64,000 nt of DNA from Monodelphis domestica. Lineage: Eukaryota; Chordata; Mammalia; Didelphimorphia; Didelphidae. The stretch is taken from contig NC_077227.1 in the NCBI RefSeq assembly GCF_027887165.1, positions 543,239,189 through 543,303,188 of the forward strand, read 5' to 3'. The notes under the pieces were generated by a model that was given only the letters and a program-made list of their open reading frames with translations, ran no database searches and had not been told where the DNA came from. Below are positions 1 through 10,568 of the stretch, one piece after another. A program made the translations under genes and the position numbers. The stretch's first letter is position 1; the number at the start of each line of letters is the position of its first letter.

Positions 1-799
1 CTCTCATTTTAACTAAAAAACAATGGTGATAATATCTAAAAGAACATCACTTTTTTCTCCTTAAATAACACTTTCAACCATGTTTTATATTTTTAGAGGG
101 AGAGGTTTTATTTTCCAAAGCAAAAGTAGTTTTTAACTTAATTGGAAGAAATAAAGACTTTGTCCTAGTACAAACTAGTAAATAAGCATATTTCCCCAGC
201 TATCTTTCTCCAAATGGGAAGAGAACTTTTAATGCACGGATCATTCAATATGCCAGGATCCTCATTCATCTTCATTCCTTGCTATGTATCAAGTGTCAGA
301 ACTACTCAATTATTAGTAATAAATACCAGAAGTATTAAATATGTAGCTTTATAACCTGTTATATTATTTACATAATAGAATTGTGGTGGGCATAAATGTT
401 AATAAATAATAACACAATATTATTAGTGATCACTTATACTTGCAAAAGGATAAATTATGCAAGAGCTTCTAAACTCCTGAATTTAATATTAAATTAGATG
501 GGAAGCAGTAAAGGAATATTTTATTCATAAGAAATGCTCAACATTTATACTTTCAGATAGAATGTATAGCATATTTTTTCCCTTATTTCATAAGAAAAGG
601 AGGCTAAAGTTCAAAGTCATTCTCGGATACTTTTTGATTACTTTTTGAGAACACTAGAGTGATGCAAAAGAAAAGGATCTCAACTGAGTAAGAAGAACCC
701 ATATTGTAGTTCTATCTTTAATAGTTAATATTTGTAGAAAGCAGTCAGATTGATGAAGGGCCTTCAGTCTATAATAGATCCATTGAAGGAGATTATTAG
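1..799. other. AT-rich intergenic sequence, nothing recognised
   Basis: I see no coding region, RNA gene or confidently recognised repeat here. The sequence is AT-rich with scattered poly-T and poly-A runs. Parts may be very old MIR-like debris, but no segment is clear enough to name. Confidence 0.5.
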
Positions 800-1105
800 C
801 CTTGGGAAGAAAAGAAAAGGGTGGTCATGATAACCAACTTCAATTATTTGAAGGGTCACATGGAAGAAAGATGGGAACTGGTCTACTTGGTCCTTGGGGG
901 CAAAGCTCGAGGAATGAATGAAAATTTAAAAGACACATTTCAGTTCAAGTTCAGGAAAAAAAAAACCAACAGAACAAACAAACAAAACTTCCTTAACAAT
1001 TAGAGTTATCTTAAAGAAGAAAGGTCTTTCTACAGTGGAGGTCTTCAAGTGAAGGCCACTGAGATACATGATTTCTAACCCTACAATTCTGTAATTCTGT
1101 ATGAC
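800..1105 (+). repeat. CR1/L3-like LINE 3' end fragment
   Basis: The stretch follows the 3' part of the amniote CR1/L3 consensus: a CTTCAATTATTTGAAGGGTCAC segment in degraded form, then CTTCCTTAACAATTAGAG, then GTGGAGGTCTTCAAGTGAAG, ending in CAATTCTGTAATTCTGTATG, which resembles the CR1 terminal ATTCTATGATTCTAT octamer array. The same signposts recur at 16.9-17.1 kb, so the window holds two copies. An internal A-run with AAAC repeats at about 957-985 is a later expansion. Confidence 0.65.
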
Positions 1106-1627
1106 AAATACATTTTCATTCATCTGGAAAATTGTGGCAATGGCACCTGTCTTATCTGACTCATTGATTGTTGTGAGGATCAAATAAGGTCCACTATGCA
1201 AAAATCTTTCTATTAAGCTGAATTAATAGAATGTAGAGAAATACAAACCTAGCTAAGGTTATAGGATGCTTATTAAGAATACTTTGATTGTGCTCAGGAC
1301 TCCAATAAAGTTATTCAAGTGGGCATAAATTAGACAGAGTATATCAATAAATTGTTATGTGGGTATAATTTTGGACCTCAAGGATATGCCAGATAGAATA
1401 TTACAAGATAAAAGTATAGGTTAAGGAAAACTTCAGTATCTTCAGTGGAGGACATTCTGACAACTTAGAATGTTCAGGGGGTTACCAGTCCTGATAACTT
1501 CCCATTTCTTCTTTTTTTTTTGATATTTAAACATAATGGATTTTATTATGTTATTCAGAATGATTTTGGGGATTACAAAAAGGAAACTATATGAAGAAAT
1601 GAAAAGTGAGTAAGAACAATTCATATT
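1106..1627 (+). repeat. MIR-type SINE tail, then unassigned sequence
   Basis: About 1120-1195 matches the MIR/THER core and tail (CATCTGGAAAATTGTGGCAATGGCACC..., then GATTGTTGTGAGGATCAAAT). The remainder to 1627 is unassigned AT-rich sequence with a T-run at 1510-1521. Confidence 0.5.
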
Positions 1628-1870
1628 ATTTTTTTAAAATATATTTTATTTGATCATTTCCAAGCATTATTCGTTAAAGACATAAATCATTTTCTTTTCC
1701 TCCTCCCCACCCCCCATAGCCGACGCGTAAGTCCACTGGGCATTAGATGTTTTCTTGATTTGAACCCATTGCTTTGTTGATAGTATTTGCATTAGAGTGT
1801 TCATTTAGAGTCTATCCTCTGTCATGTCCCCTCAACCTCTGTATTCAGGCAGTTGCTTTTTCTTCTTATA
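1628..1870 (-). mobile_element. 5'-truncated L1 3' end, minus strand
   Basis: Read on the minus strand this is the 3' UTR of a marsupial L1. The poly-A lies at 1628-1634 (T-run on the plus strand), followed by the ATTTTATTTGATCATTTCC block, a C-rich run at 1705-1715, GCCGACGCG, and CCTCAACCTCTGTATTCAGG. It is only about 240 bp, so it is severely 5'-truncated, as is usual for L1. It looks less degraded than the other L1 pieces nearby and keeps several CpGs (GCCGACGCG), which suggests a younger insertion. Confidence 0.75.
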
Positions 1871-1914
1871 AAGGCTACTTTACAAGCAACATATCTGTTA
1901 TCATAATAACTGGA

Positions 1915-2165
1915 TTCAAATTTCATCTCTACTATTTAATGGAATATTGAGAAACTTTCATTTTTGAACCTCAGTTCTCTTATCTGTAAAATAAGGCATT
2001 AGAACTTGCTGATCTTTTGCTTTCTTTGGTTTTCTGAGGGACTACCACCCTATCAAAGTGAAAGAAAAAACAAATTACTTTCCTTGACTATGTCTTGGTC
2101 TCTACCTCTAAACCCAGGAGTTGGAATAAATTCTCTTAAAGATCTCTTACCACTTTAAGATTCCA
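1915..2165 (+). repeat. MIR/THER-type CORE-SINE fragment
   Basis: The order is typical of this SINE class: a CCTCAGTTCTCTTATCTGTAAAATAAGG core and a tail reading CTCTTACCACTTTAAGATTCCATGG, a degraded form of the marsupial ...CCTTCCAGTTCTAAATCTATGATCC ending. Divergence is high. Confidence 0.5.
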
Positions 2166-2261
2166 TGGTTCTGTATAATTATCTGACTCAGTTAATGATC
2201 TTGAATACTTTCAGTTCTACCTCAGTGGTCCTTTGTTTCTCCTTATCCTCTGGAGTTTCTG

Positions 2262-2503
2262 ATGATACATAAAAATATTTATAGCAGCAATTTTTGTGAG
2301 AGCAAAGAACTGGAAATGAAGTAGTTGCCCCATTACTTAGGAAACAGTTGAACAAATTTTGTTGTACATGAATGAAGTGAAATATTATTGTGCTGTAAGC
2401 AAGGATGAATTTCATCAATACAGAGAAATCCTGAAAGTTTACATGAACAGATTTAGGGTGTAGGTTGGAAGCAGAGCCAAAAGAAAAAGCATAACAACTT
2501 GAC
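2262..2503 (+). mobile_element. L1 3'-region fragment
   Basis: Degraded sequence of the L1 ORF2 C-terminal and 3' region: ATAAAAATATTTATAGCAGC, then AAGAACTGGAAATGAAGTAG, AAATATTATTGTGCTGTAAG and a GAGCCAAAAGAAAAAGCA motif, corresponding to L1 GCAGAACCAGAAGAACA. It stops where the RTE-like LINE begins, so it was probably its target or neighbour. Confidence 0.6.
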
Positions 2504-2543
2504 CCCTTAGGAAGGTGGGGATGTCCATAAGTTATACATTAAA

Positions 2544-3239
2544 CATGGCATGGGCAAAATGAACAACAACAGCCTACTGCTACTCAGCAAATGTTCAGAG
2601 TTCGAACTCACCATCGCGAACACTGTGTTCAGAATGGTGAACAAATATAAAACAACGTGGATGCACCCATGATCAAAACAGTGGCATCTCATTGACTACA
2701 TCATTGTACACCGGCGAGACATCCAGGATATAAAGATCATCAGAGAGAGAGGAGCTGAATGCTGAACAAACTACCGATTGGTTAGAGCGACTCTTCAAAT
2801 GCACATTGTGCCTCGCCATCCAAAACGTGCCCAGACAGTTCGTGCATTTTACAACGCGAGTCATCTTAGAGATCCATCTTATTTGCAAACATTCCAGTCC
2901 TGCCTGGATGACAAGCTGTATGCCAAGGGACCACTCACTGGAAGCTCAACTGAGAAATGGAACCAGTTCAGAGACTCAGTGAAGGAAACATCAAAGGCAG
3001 TCCTAGGCCCCAAACAATGCAAACACCAGGACATGTTCTACCAGAACAACACTGCTATTGAAGACCTATTGAGCAAAAAGAACAAAGCCTTTATGGAGTG
3101 GCAAAATAACCCAAACTCTGCTCCTAAAAAGGACAAATTCAAGTCTCTGCAAGCCATGGTGCAGTGTGAGATCAGGAAGATGCAAGACCAATGGTGGGGA
3201 AAAAAAAGGCAGAAGAAATCCAGCAGTTTGCTGATATGA
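2544..3239 (+). pseudogene. Endonuclease C-terminus and linker of RTE-like LINE, broken frame
   Basis: One frame runs from 2544 to 3239. It begins HGMGKMNNNSLLLLSKC and continues through KTTWMHP, then WHLIDYIIVHRRD. This is the end of an AP-endonuclease-like domain, whose last motif (normally D-H) appears here as TNYRLV, so the conserved histidine is replaced by tyrosine. Two in-frame stops interrupt it. The stop at 2670-2672 looks like CGA-to-TGA decay in a family MHPRSKHWH motif, and the one at 2763-2765 looks like TGG-to-TGA. Downstream of 2766 the frame is open for 158 codons and ends QDQWWGKKRQKK, where the family continues into KAEEIQ in another frame. The switch lies in the A-run at about 3200-3207. 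So the protein is split from the reverse transcriptase by a frameshift and cannot be made as one chain. Confidence 0.75.
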
Positions 3240-5065
3240 AAAACTACAAACAATTTTTCAGTGCCCTCAAGACTGTCTATGGGCCATTAAAACCCACCAC
3301 CACTCCCTTCCTATCCTCTAATGGTGACACTCTCATAAAAGATAAAAAAGTCATCAGCAACAGATGGAAAGAACACTTCAGTCAGCTTCTCAACCGACCC
3401 TCTTCAGTCGACCAAAGCTCCCTTGACCAGATCCCCCAAAACCGCACCATTGAACATCTTGACGTCCCTCCTTCAATAGAGGAAGTCCAAAAAGCCATTA
3501 TACAAATGAGTGTAGGCAAGGCACCTGGTAAAGACGGGATCCCAACCGAGGTGTACAAGGCCTTAAATGGAAAGGCGCTCCAGGCATTCCACATAGTGCT
3601 GACCAGCATATGGGAAGAGGAAGACATGCCCCCAGAACTCAGAGATACCTCCATCATAGCCCTATACAAGAACAAAGGCGCACGAGCAGCCTGTGACAAA
3701 TACAGAGGCACCTCACTACTCTCCACTGCTGGAAAGATCCTTGCCTGTGTTATACTCAACAGACTCCTGTCATCTGTTTCAAAGCAGAACCTGCCTGAAC
3801 CACAATGTGGCTTCCGACCAGATCGTAGCACCATCAACATGGTCTTCTCAGTGAGGCAAATGCAGGAAAAATGCCTTAAGCAGAACCTGAGTCTCTACAT
3901 TGTCTTCATAAAGCTAACAAAGGTGTTTGACACAGTGAACAGGGATGCATTGTGGGTGATCCTCAGCAAACTCGGTTGCCCAGCAAAATTCATCAAACTG
4001 ATCCAGCTCTTTCATGTCGACATGACAGGGGAAGTCCTATCTGGTGGAGAGACTTCCAATCGCATCAACACCTCCAATGGCATGAAACAAGGCTGTGTCC
4101 TGGCTCGGGTACCATTCAACCTATTTTTCACCCAAGTATTACGACATGCTGTGATGGATCTAGACCTGGGCGTCTACATCAAATACCGACTGGATGGCTC
4201 ACTATTTGACCTTTGCCGACTGACTGCAAAAACAAAGACAACAGAGAGACTCATCCTGGAAGCTCTCTTTGCAGATGACTGTGCTCTCATGGCCCACCAA
4301 GAAAATCATCTCCAAACCATTGTGGACAGGTTCTCCACCGCAACAAAACTGTTTGGCCTGACTATCAGCCTCAGCAAAACAGAGGTGCTGTTCCAACCTG
4401 CACCAGGGAGGCCAACAAACCAGCCGTGCATTACAATCGACTGCATGCAGCTTTCTAACATCAACACTTTCAAGTACCTGGGCAGCACCATCGCCAACGA
4501 CGGGTCCCTAGACCACGAGATTAATGCCAGGATCCAAAAGGCCAGCCAGGCACTCGGGCGGCTGCACTGCAAAGTCCTCCAACACAGAGGTGTAAGCACT
4601 GCGACGAAGCTCAAAGTGTACAACGCAGTGGTCCTCAGCTCGCTCCTGTACGGTTGTGAGACATGGACACTGTACCGGAAGCACATGAAACAGCTGGAGC
4701 AATTCCACCAATGCTCTCTCTGGTCAATCATGTGGATCCGATGGCAGGACCGAATCACCAATCAGGAAGTCCTCGACAGAGCCAACTCCACCAGCATCGA
4801 AGTCCTGGTCCTCAAAGCCCAGCTACGATGGTCTGGACACGTCATCCGCATGGACCCACAGCGAATACCAAGACAGGTATTCTATGGTGAACTGTCAGCT
4901 GGACTCAGGAAACAAGGCCGACCAAAGAAAAGATTCAAGGATCAGCTTAAGTCCAACTTGAAGTGGGCTGGCATGACACCAAAGCAACTAGAACTCGCTG
5001 CCTCTGACAGAAGCAGCTGGCGAACCCACATTCACCATGCCGCCACCACCTTTGAAGATGAGTGA
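3191..5065 (+). pseudogene. Reverse transcriptase of RTE-like LINE, 624-codon frame, probably inactive
   Basis: This is the longest open frame in the window. Fingers and palm motifs are in order: GKAPGKDGIPTEVYKAL near residues 113-129, KYRGTSLLSTAGKILA, PQCGFRPDRSTINMV, motif A as FIKLTKVFDTVN near 239-250, GMKQGCVLA in motif B, LFADDCALMA with FADD at 360-363, SKTEVLFQ, then FKYLGSTIAND. A thumb/connector follows (YGCETWTLYRKHMKQLEQFH, LRWSGHVIRMDP, GRPKKRFKDQL). Motif A normally has aspartate where this copy has lysine at residue 241 (AAG, 3911-3913), which should abolish metal binding even though FADD is intact. Motif B also looks altered (QGCVLARVPF). The true start lies upstream in the other frame, and the ATG at 3191 is only the first one after the frameshift. 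The stop at 5063-5065 is a CGA-to-TGA change, and similarity continues past it. Family identity is confident; activity is unlikely. Confidence 0.85.
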
Positions 5066-5212
5066 CGTCGACGTCTTGCCGCTGCGCGTGAACGCCGACA
5101 CCAGGCCACAGCCGCACCTCCCATAACAACTGGCGTCCCAGGCCCCATGTGCCACAAACTCTGCACCTCAGCCTTTGGACTCCAAAGCCACATGAGGGTA
5201 CACTGTAGATGA
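5066..5212 (+). pseudogene. C-terminal tail of RTE-like LINE protein with C2H2-like knuckle
   Basis: Past the premature TGA the same frame stays open for 48 codons to a TGA at 5210-5212. It encodes an Arg-rich stretch (RRRLAAARERR), then MCHKLCTSAFGLQSHMRVHC, which has the Cys...Cys-x-F-x-L-x-x-H-x-x-x-H layout of a degenerate C2H2 zinc finger. C-terminal fingers of this kind occur in related LINE proteins and are thought to bind nucleic acid. The first stop is one CpG transition from a sense codon, which supports the two parts having been one protein. Confidence 0.7.
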
Positions 5213-5449
5213 AACTGCACAAAGACAATTGTCATTCTTGGTCACCGAAAGACTACCTCTACTAGGTATTGATCAGTTATACTGATTTTTCTTTCTTTTG
5301 AATTTAAAATATTATTTGGTATATGGAATAATAAATTAAGGGGAGTAAAAGTGATACAGAGAAATTGTGTTTATATAAAAAAAACATGAATAATGTTATT
5401 TTATAGAAAATAAACCCAAGCTTAATAATAAGGATTGGATTCTGCCTCT

Positions 5450-5582
5450 GAAGTTTATTACTCATGTAAAAATATAAGTTCCTTGGGAACAGGGAATGTT
5501 TCATTTTGATACTTATGTCCTTATAACCTATCAAAATGCATGGCACATAATAGATTTTTAATAATTATTTATTGATTGATTG
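5450..5582 (+). repeat. L2 LINE 3' end
   Basis: It follows the L2 3' consensus: AAGTTCCTTGGGAACAGGGA, TGTTTCATTTTGATACTTATGTCC, then GCATGGCACATAATAGATTT and a TTTATTGATTGATTGA end. The family normally reads AAGCTCCTTGAGGGCAGGGAC...GCCTGGCACATAGTAGG. Confidence 0.75.
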
Positions 5583-5822
5583 ACCTTAGATGAGTCATCT
5601 AATCTTCATCAACTATAAAATTAGATAGAACAACATGGCCTCAGAGGTTCCTTCTAACTCTAAAGCTAAAAAATCTGTGCTCTTATAATTATTTTACTGT
5701 CAACTAGCTAAGGAATCTTTCTTTTCCACCAATTTTAAATTAATATTATTCATTCCATTATGATACAGACACACACACACATATATATACATATACAAAT
5801 GCATATACATATATGTGTGCAT
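5583..5822. repeat. MIR-type tail (5583-5690) and CA/TA microsatellite (5765-5822)
   Basis: The first part ends GGCCTCAGAGGTTCCTTCTAACTCTAAAG, the tail shared by marsupial CORE-SINEs. After about 70 bp of AT-rich sequence comes a compound repeat, (CA)n then (TA)n with interspersed ACATATAC units. Confidence 0.55.
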
Positions 5823-5899
5823 ATTGCTTTCAAAATGAAATTAGATTGTAAACTTTTTCAATTTCTCCATAAGACTCATGGAATTTGACACAACCTTCT

Positions 5900-6135
5900 T
5901 ACCTGTAGGGCAAATTATTTTTGTCCTTCATTGCCTCCAGATGCTAGTGTTCTCCCCTACCAATAATCTTGCATTATATTTTAGATAAACTTTATTTAGG
6001 TCACCTCTCATAGAATGCAAAATCCTTGTGGACAGAGCCTGTTACATTTTTTTTTTTGGTCTTTGTATATCTTTAGTAAATAGCAGAGCATATAGGAGGG
6101 GATTAAAAAGGATTGTTGATTGATTGATGGATTGG
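5900..6135 (+). repeat. L2 LINE 3' end, second copy
   Basis: Degraded L2 3' sequence: CTTGTGGACAGAGCCTGTTAC, GTCTTTGTATATCTTTAGTA, AGCAGAGCATATAGGAGGGG and a final GATTGTTGATTGATTGATGG. It lies in the same orientation as the copy at 5450. Confidence 0.65.
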
Positions 6136-6610
6136 TTGAGATACCTGAGATTAACTGTGTTGAATCATTTTGCCACCTTGTGGTGAGAAGGGAAATGATT
6201 TTATCTCAGGCTGATAGTCATAGATTTTAGTTTGAATCAGCCTGGCTTTGTGGGGATCTAATCCATCTAGACCGTTTAGAGAAGGCTTATATCCAATCTT
6301 GTACATACACACTTGCCCCCTGCCCCCTATGCACATAATATGAAGAAACCAAAATTGGAATTTAGATGGCATGGCAATGGGGAAAGAACACTGGGTATGA
6401 GTTCAAAAAACCCTGATTTACTACTGCCATGGCTTAGATTTATAGCTAGGTTAGGGCAATAAGGACTTTTTTCCCTTCAGGACACAGGGTTTGATAGAGT
6501 GCTGATAGCATCTGTAGCTCATAGTTCCTAGAACTATAGAAATATGCAACATTAGCAAGAATTCTTAGTCAGATGGGAATTTGAATCCCTCCATCTTCCA
6601 CCTATGGGGC
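6136..6610. other. Unassigned sequence
   Basis: There is no recognised repeat or coding signal. A minus-strand frame at 6151-6372 is short, has no recognisable motif and is not supported. Confidence 0.45.
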
Positions 6611-6862
6611 ATTTGTAGAGCAGTTACTTGGTACAGTGGAGAGAGTACTGGGTTTGGTGTTAGGAGGATCTGAATTCAAATTTGAGTTCAGATACTTGTC
6701 AACCATATGATCCTGGGTAAGTAAATGATTTTTTTGCCTTAGACCCTCATCCGTAAAATAGGGGCACACCAGAGAAGAAAATGGCAGACCACTTCAGTTT
6801 CTTTGCCAAGAAAACATTATGAACAAAGTCCATGAGGTCATGACTGAATGACTGAATAAGAA
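6611..6862 (+). repeat. Marsupial tRNA-derived CORE-SINE, longer subtype
   Basis: A tRNA-like head (GTACAGTGGAGAGAGTACTGGG, then GATCTGAATTCAAATTTGAG with a B-box-like GTTCAAATTT) is followed by a CORE segment. The distinctive tail is GAAGAAAATGGCAGACCACTTCAG, CTTTGCCAAGAAAAC and CATGACTGAATGACTGAATAA. Minus-strand copies of the same subtype lie at 26.7 kb and 38.2 kb. Confidence 0.7.
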
Positions 6863-8480
6863 AAATCTTCCAAAAATCAATTCTACTTTAAAGATGTTTC
6901 TCCCTTCACCAGTTCCCTCTTTTGTCTGAGTACTAGTATGCCCAGTGCATCCTTGTAATGTCCTGTGAGATCTCCACTTCTTGAAACCTTAGCTGAATTG
7001 ATGATCTATTTCATGCTACTTAAATTCATGGAAAAATCACAAGTTTCAATCGTACTTTGGAAATGTCCCTTCTCCTTTTGGGATTTCAGTTTCTTTTAGC
7101 CATAAAATGAGAGGATTGGACTAGATGGCTAATCTTAAAGTCTGTTCTTATTTTAAATCCTATGATATTATACCTGGTTTCTAGAATATAAAGCAAGACC
7201 TTTACTATTTTGTCAAAAGAAATAAAAAACATCTTCACCCTTTTCATTCCCTGCTTTTCTCCAGAAAAGTACTTAATTTGACCAATCTTAATTGTGACTT
7301 ATGAGTTCTTTCATTTTCTAAGTTTGGTTTCTAAATTAATCATTTTACTTTTTTTCCCTTTTCACTTTAGATTCTATAGTTCAATGGAATTATCTTTCTC
7401 CTGCCTCCTACCCAGAATATTGTTTTGCCTTAGACATTTCATTGACAGCATGCTTTACACTATTTCTTCCCAATTTCTTGTTTGACAGCATACTTTGGCT
7501 CATCATAGGACTCAGTCAATGAACCACTGACCGACTCTGTTTAGAAAATAACCCTTCAGTTTTCTTCTGTTGTGTCCCTTGCCTTCCTTCTGTCTTGGAA
7601 TTCCAAAGAGGATTCTGCACAAAGACCAGTTTTTATCAGATAGGTGTTCCAGAGAACCAGGGAGAATTCTTAATTAGAGAAGACTGGGACAATGAAGCTT
7701 AGACAAAGGTGCCTTACCCTATGATTAACCCCCATTAATGGCCATCCTTTAGTAAGTGCAGACAGCCCACTTCAGGAGCCTTTCTCACAACCAAATTCAC
7801 ACACTCATTAGCAGTAGCATTGTGTTTTATCTATCTACTAAGCCCTGAAAGAAGGAAAAGATGGGGTATATAATGGAGGATTCATCTCCGTCCTGGCTGA
7901 AGTCCTCATTGAAAAAGCGTATTCCAGCTTTGGTGAACATGGATGACAAAGATGACTCTTTTTTCAAATAAAATGTGACTGAGAGGAAATATGTTAGGAA
8001 AAATGTTATACATTCATCAAATCTAATATCTTTCTTCAAGGAGTCAGAAGTTTAGAAAAGGAAGAGAACCTAAAGGTATGTAACAGAGAAATTGAAAGCA
8101 TTTGGGGGACCCTTTGTACAAGGTCAAGAAAAAAGTAACAGAACCAGGTTAGGTCACCAGTCTGCTCTCACAGAATTGATTTTCTACAATATCATATTCT
8201 GTATTTGCCTACTATGCAAGACAGTATGGCAGAATGTCTAAAGGAAAGACCTCAGGCTTCATGATCAGCCTGATAGGAATTGGTCACATCACTTATATTC
8301 TCAATTCTCTAAGCCACATTTTCATTTTGGAATTGCTGTAGTCCAGGGAGTTTTCTTACCTAAGAGATTCAGTTGATAATAAAATCACAAATCTGATCTC
8401 TGTTTCATGGTATTACCAAGAAAATTTCTCATTTAATAATATTTAATGTTTGCTAGAAAGAGAAGGAATGGGGGTGATCT
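6863..8480. other. Mostly unassigned, with two MIR-type tails
   Basis: About 7060-7170 and 8225-8360 look like CORE-SINE 3' parts (AGCCATAAAATGAGAGGATTGG in the first; AGCCACATTTTCATTTTGG in the second). The rest is AT-rich sequence with no recognised element and no supported coding region. The open frames at 7294-7485 and 7827-8039 have no motif. Confidence 0.45.
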
Positions 8481-8489
8481 ATTAAAGGA

Positions 8490-9010
8490 TCAGTGCCCTC
8501 ACAGTGAAAATGAATGCATCTATTAAAAAGAATAGATGAAACTACTGAGGAATTACTAAATAAGTTTATATACATGACTGTAATAGAACATACATATATA
8601 CAAGAAAAACAGTGATTATGAAGATTTTAGAGCAACATGGAAAACATATGAATTGGTATAATATGAAGTAGAAAGAACCAGCAAAAAATAGACAATTATT
8701 TCGACAATATAAATGGGAAGAGTAAAAACATGAAACTATTCATTGTGAAATTATGAATTAGTTGGCCAAAAAGAAGACTTTTTAAAAAATGTATTTCTAT
8801 CCCTACTTTGCAGAGGTTTTGAGGAACTTGGGGTGTGGAATATTGCATATATTGTCAGAATTAATTGATGTGTTTTTCTGAACAGCCCCACCATCCCCAC
8901 TTTTTTCTTTTATTCACTGTTATGGATAGCTCTATGGATAGGGGGAGGAGAAGGTAAATATTTGTAAACAAAGGTGACATAAAAGGAAAATGTAACAATA
9001 AAGCATTTTA
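8490..9010 (+). mobile_element. Old L1 3' end with 3' UTR
   Basis: This follows the older marsupial L1 3' UTR: AGAACCAGCAAAAAATAGAC (from GCAGAACCAGGAAAACA), GGGGTGTGGAATATTGCATATATTGTCAGA, TTGATGTGTTTTTCTGAACAG, TATGGATAGCTC...GGGGGAGGAG and a closing AATAAAGCATTTTAA. The element is 5'-truncated. Confidence 0.7.
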
Positions 9011-9029
9011 ATGGGATAGGACAAGAAGA

Positions 9030-9205
9030 GCTCACACTTCTAGAGTTGGAAGGGTCCTCAGAGATCATCTGGTCCAACAACCTAATTTTAAAGATCTGGG
9101 AACTAAGACCTTAGGAAGCTAAATGACTAATCCAAGATGACACAGGCAATACATATATCAGAGAGGAGATTTATAACCAGGTCCTTTCATTGCAGAGATA
9201 ATGTG
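9030..9205. repeat. MIR/THER-type CORE-SINE fragment
   Basis: CTAGAGTTGGAAGGGTCCTCAG, then GATCATCTGGTCCAACAACC, ATTTTAAAGATCTGGGAAC and ATGACACAGGCAATACATA match the common marsupial repeat with this order of motifs. Confidence 0.65.
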
Positions 9206-9945
9206 TTGTTGTTATTGTTGTTTTTCCTACTGAAATTCAAGAAAGTATGTGCCTGAATGTATTTAGAAAATGTTGATGAACAAACAAACAAATGTAAGAT
9301 TTGCTTAAAGACCAATGGAAAAGATAACTATGCCTGAATTCAGGAATGGTGAGATTTAAGCCTTTTGCAGCACTTAACACACATAATTATAGTCCCCATT
9401 TATAAATAAAAAACTCCTTAAGTTTAACAAAAGGCATGTGTAATTTATGTACATTTAATCTCTTTGGGCCACCAAAATTAACCACTCAGAAGACCCTCAA
9501 TTTCCTTTGGAACTGAGAAGGGAAGATTTAGTGGTAAAGATGAAGTACATTAGCTGACTTCAAATGTTTATAAGGCTATCATCTGAAAGATGAATAAAGA
9601 GTCCTCTGTTTGGCCCCAAAGGGGAGAAATAGAAGTAATGAATCGAAGTATAGTGGTTGGCACATGATAGTCCATAAATAAATGCTTGTTAAATTAAATT
9701 AAGGTTTCAGGGAAATAAATTTGTCTCAAGTTTAAATTCTAACAAGTAGTACTACCTAAACATGGAATGGGTTGTCTTTGGAGATGAATTATTCTCTTTG
9801 GAGATTTTCAGACAAAAACTATGTGATCACTTGTCAAACAAGTTATAAGAGGATTTCAGAGTCAAGTATAGGTTAGATTAGAAGCCCTCTAAGAACCATT
9901 CCAGTTCTGAAATTCTTTGACCTTTCTAGAGATGACCAGAGCCTT
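9206..9945. other. Unassigned, with an L2 3' end at 9640-9705
   Basis: An L2-type terminus is visible at 9640-9705 (GTATAGTGGTTGGCACATGATAG, then ATAAATAAATGCTTGTTAAATTAAATTA), plus strand. The rest shows no recognised feature. A MIR-type tail (CCATTCCAGTTCTGAAATTC) lies near 9895-9920. Confidence 0.5.
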
Positions 9946-10437
9946 TTTCTTTAATAATTTGGATACTATGCCATTTGGTGCATTTATTGTTTAGTACTGA
10001 TATTGTTTCATTATCTGTGGCTCCTTATAGTAAGATGTTATTTCTCTGAATATACTCTTTATTTAGATTTATTTTTGCTCTTGCTTTGTCTGTGAATATA
10101 ATGCTATCTTTGCCTTTTTGACTTCAGCTGAAACATAGTGGATTCTGTTCCAGACATTTATTTTCATTCTATGCTGTTGTTCTGTCTCAAGTCAGTTTCT
10201 TGTAAACAATATATTATTGGATGGTTTCTAATCTGTTTGACTAGATTCTATTTTATGAGTGAATTCATGCCGTTCCCATTCACAGTCATGATCAGTAAGT
10301 GCATTCTTGTCCTTCTTCTAAATTCTGTTTTGCTTCTGATCATTGCCTTCTTTTATCTGCTTTCCCTTTTATCATTTTCTCTAATCCCCTTCTCTTATTT
10401 CCCTGTTTGTTAAAATAGATTTCTATTACCAATTCCG

Positions 10438-10438
<1 letters not shown>

Positions 10439-10474
<36 letters not shown>
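10439..10474. repeat. (CTAT)n microsatellite
   Basis: About nine tandem CTAT units, followed by imperfect units (GTTCATCTATGTCTATCTGC) to about 10494. Confidence 0.9.
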
Positions 10475-10568
10475 GTTCATCTATGTCTATCTGCCTATTT
10501 TTCCCCTTTGAACCAATTTACATGTGAGTGTGGTTCAGGCCTCCTCCTTTTGCCCTTCTACTTCCTTG

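Larger units (their letters stand above)
2505..5262 (+). mobile_element. RTE/CFDP2-like non-LTR retrotransposon, 5'-truncated
   Basis: This 2.7 kb element is an autonomous-type LINE that has lost its 5' part. It keeps the C-terminal end of an apurinic-type (AP) endonuclease, a complete reverse-transcriptase domain and a short 3' end without a long poly-A tail. Reverse transcription at a nicked target would be its original role. It is GC-richer than its surroundings and lacks the heavy decay of neighbouring L1, L2 and CR1 copies. Predicted proteins annotated as craniofacial-development-protein-2-like in marsupial genomes derive from this type of endonuclease. Clade placement (RTE, RTE-X or a related group) is uncertain. 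The 5' boundary is placed where endonuclease similarity begins, and the 3' boundary just after the ACCGAAAGACTACCTC segment. Confidence 0.85.

Noticed and set aside
3382..3840. 152-codon minus frame and other long antisense frames in the RTE-like LINE
   Set aside because: Shadows of the reverse-transcriptase frame on the opposite strand.
10439..10494. CRISPR-like or spaced direct repeats
   Set aside because: Simple CTAT tandem repeat with no spacers; the genome is mammalian.
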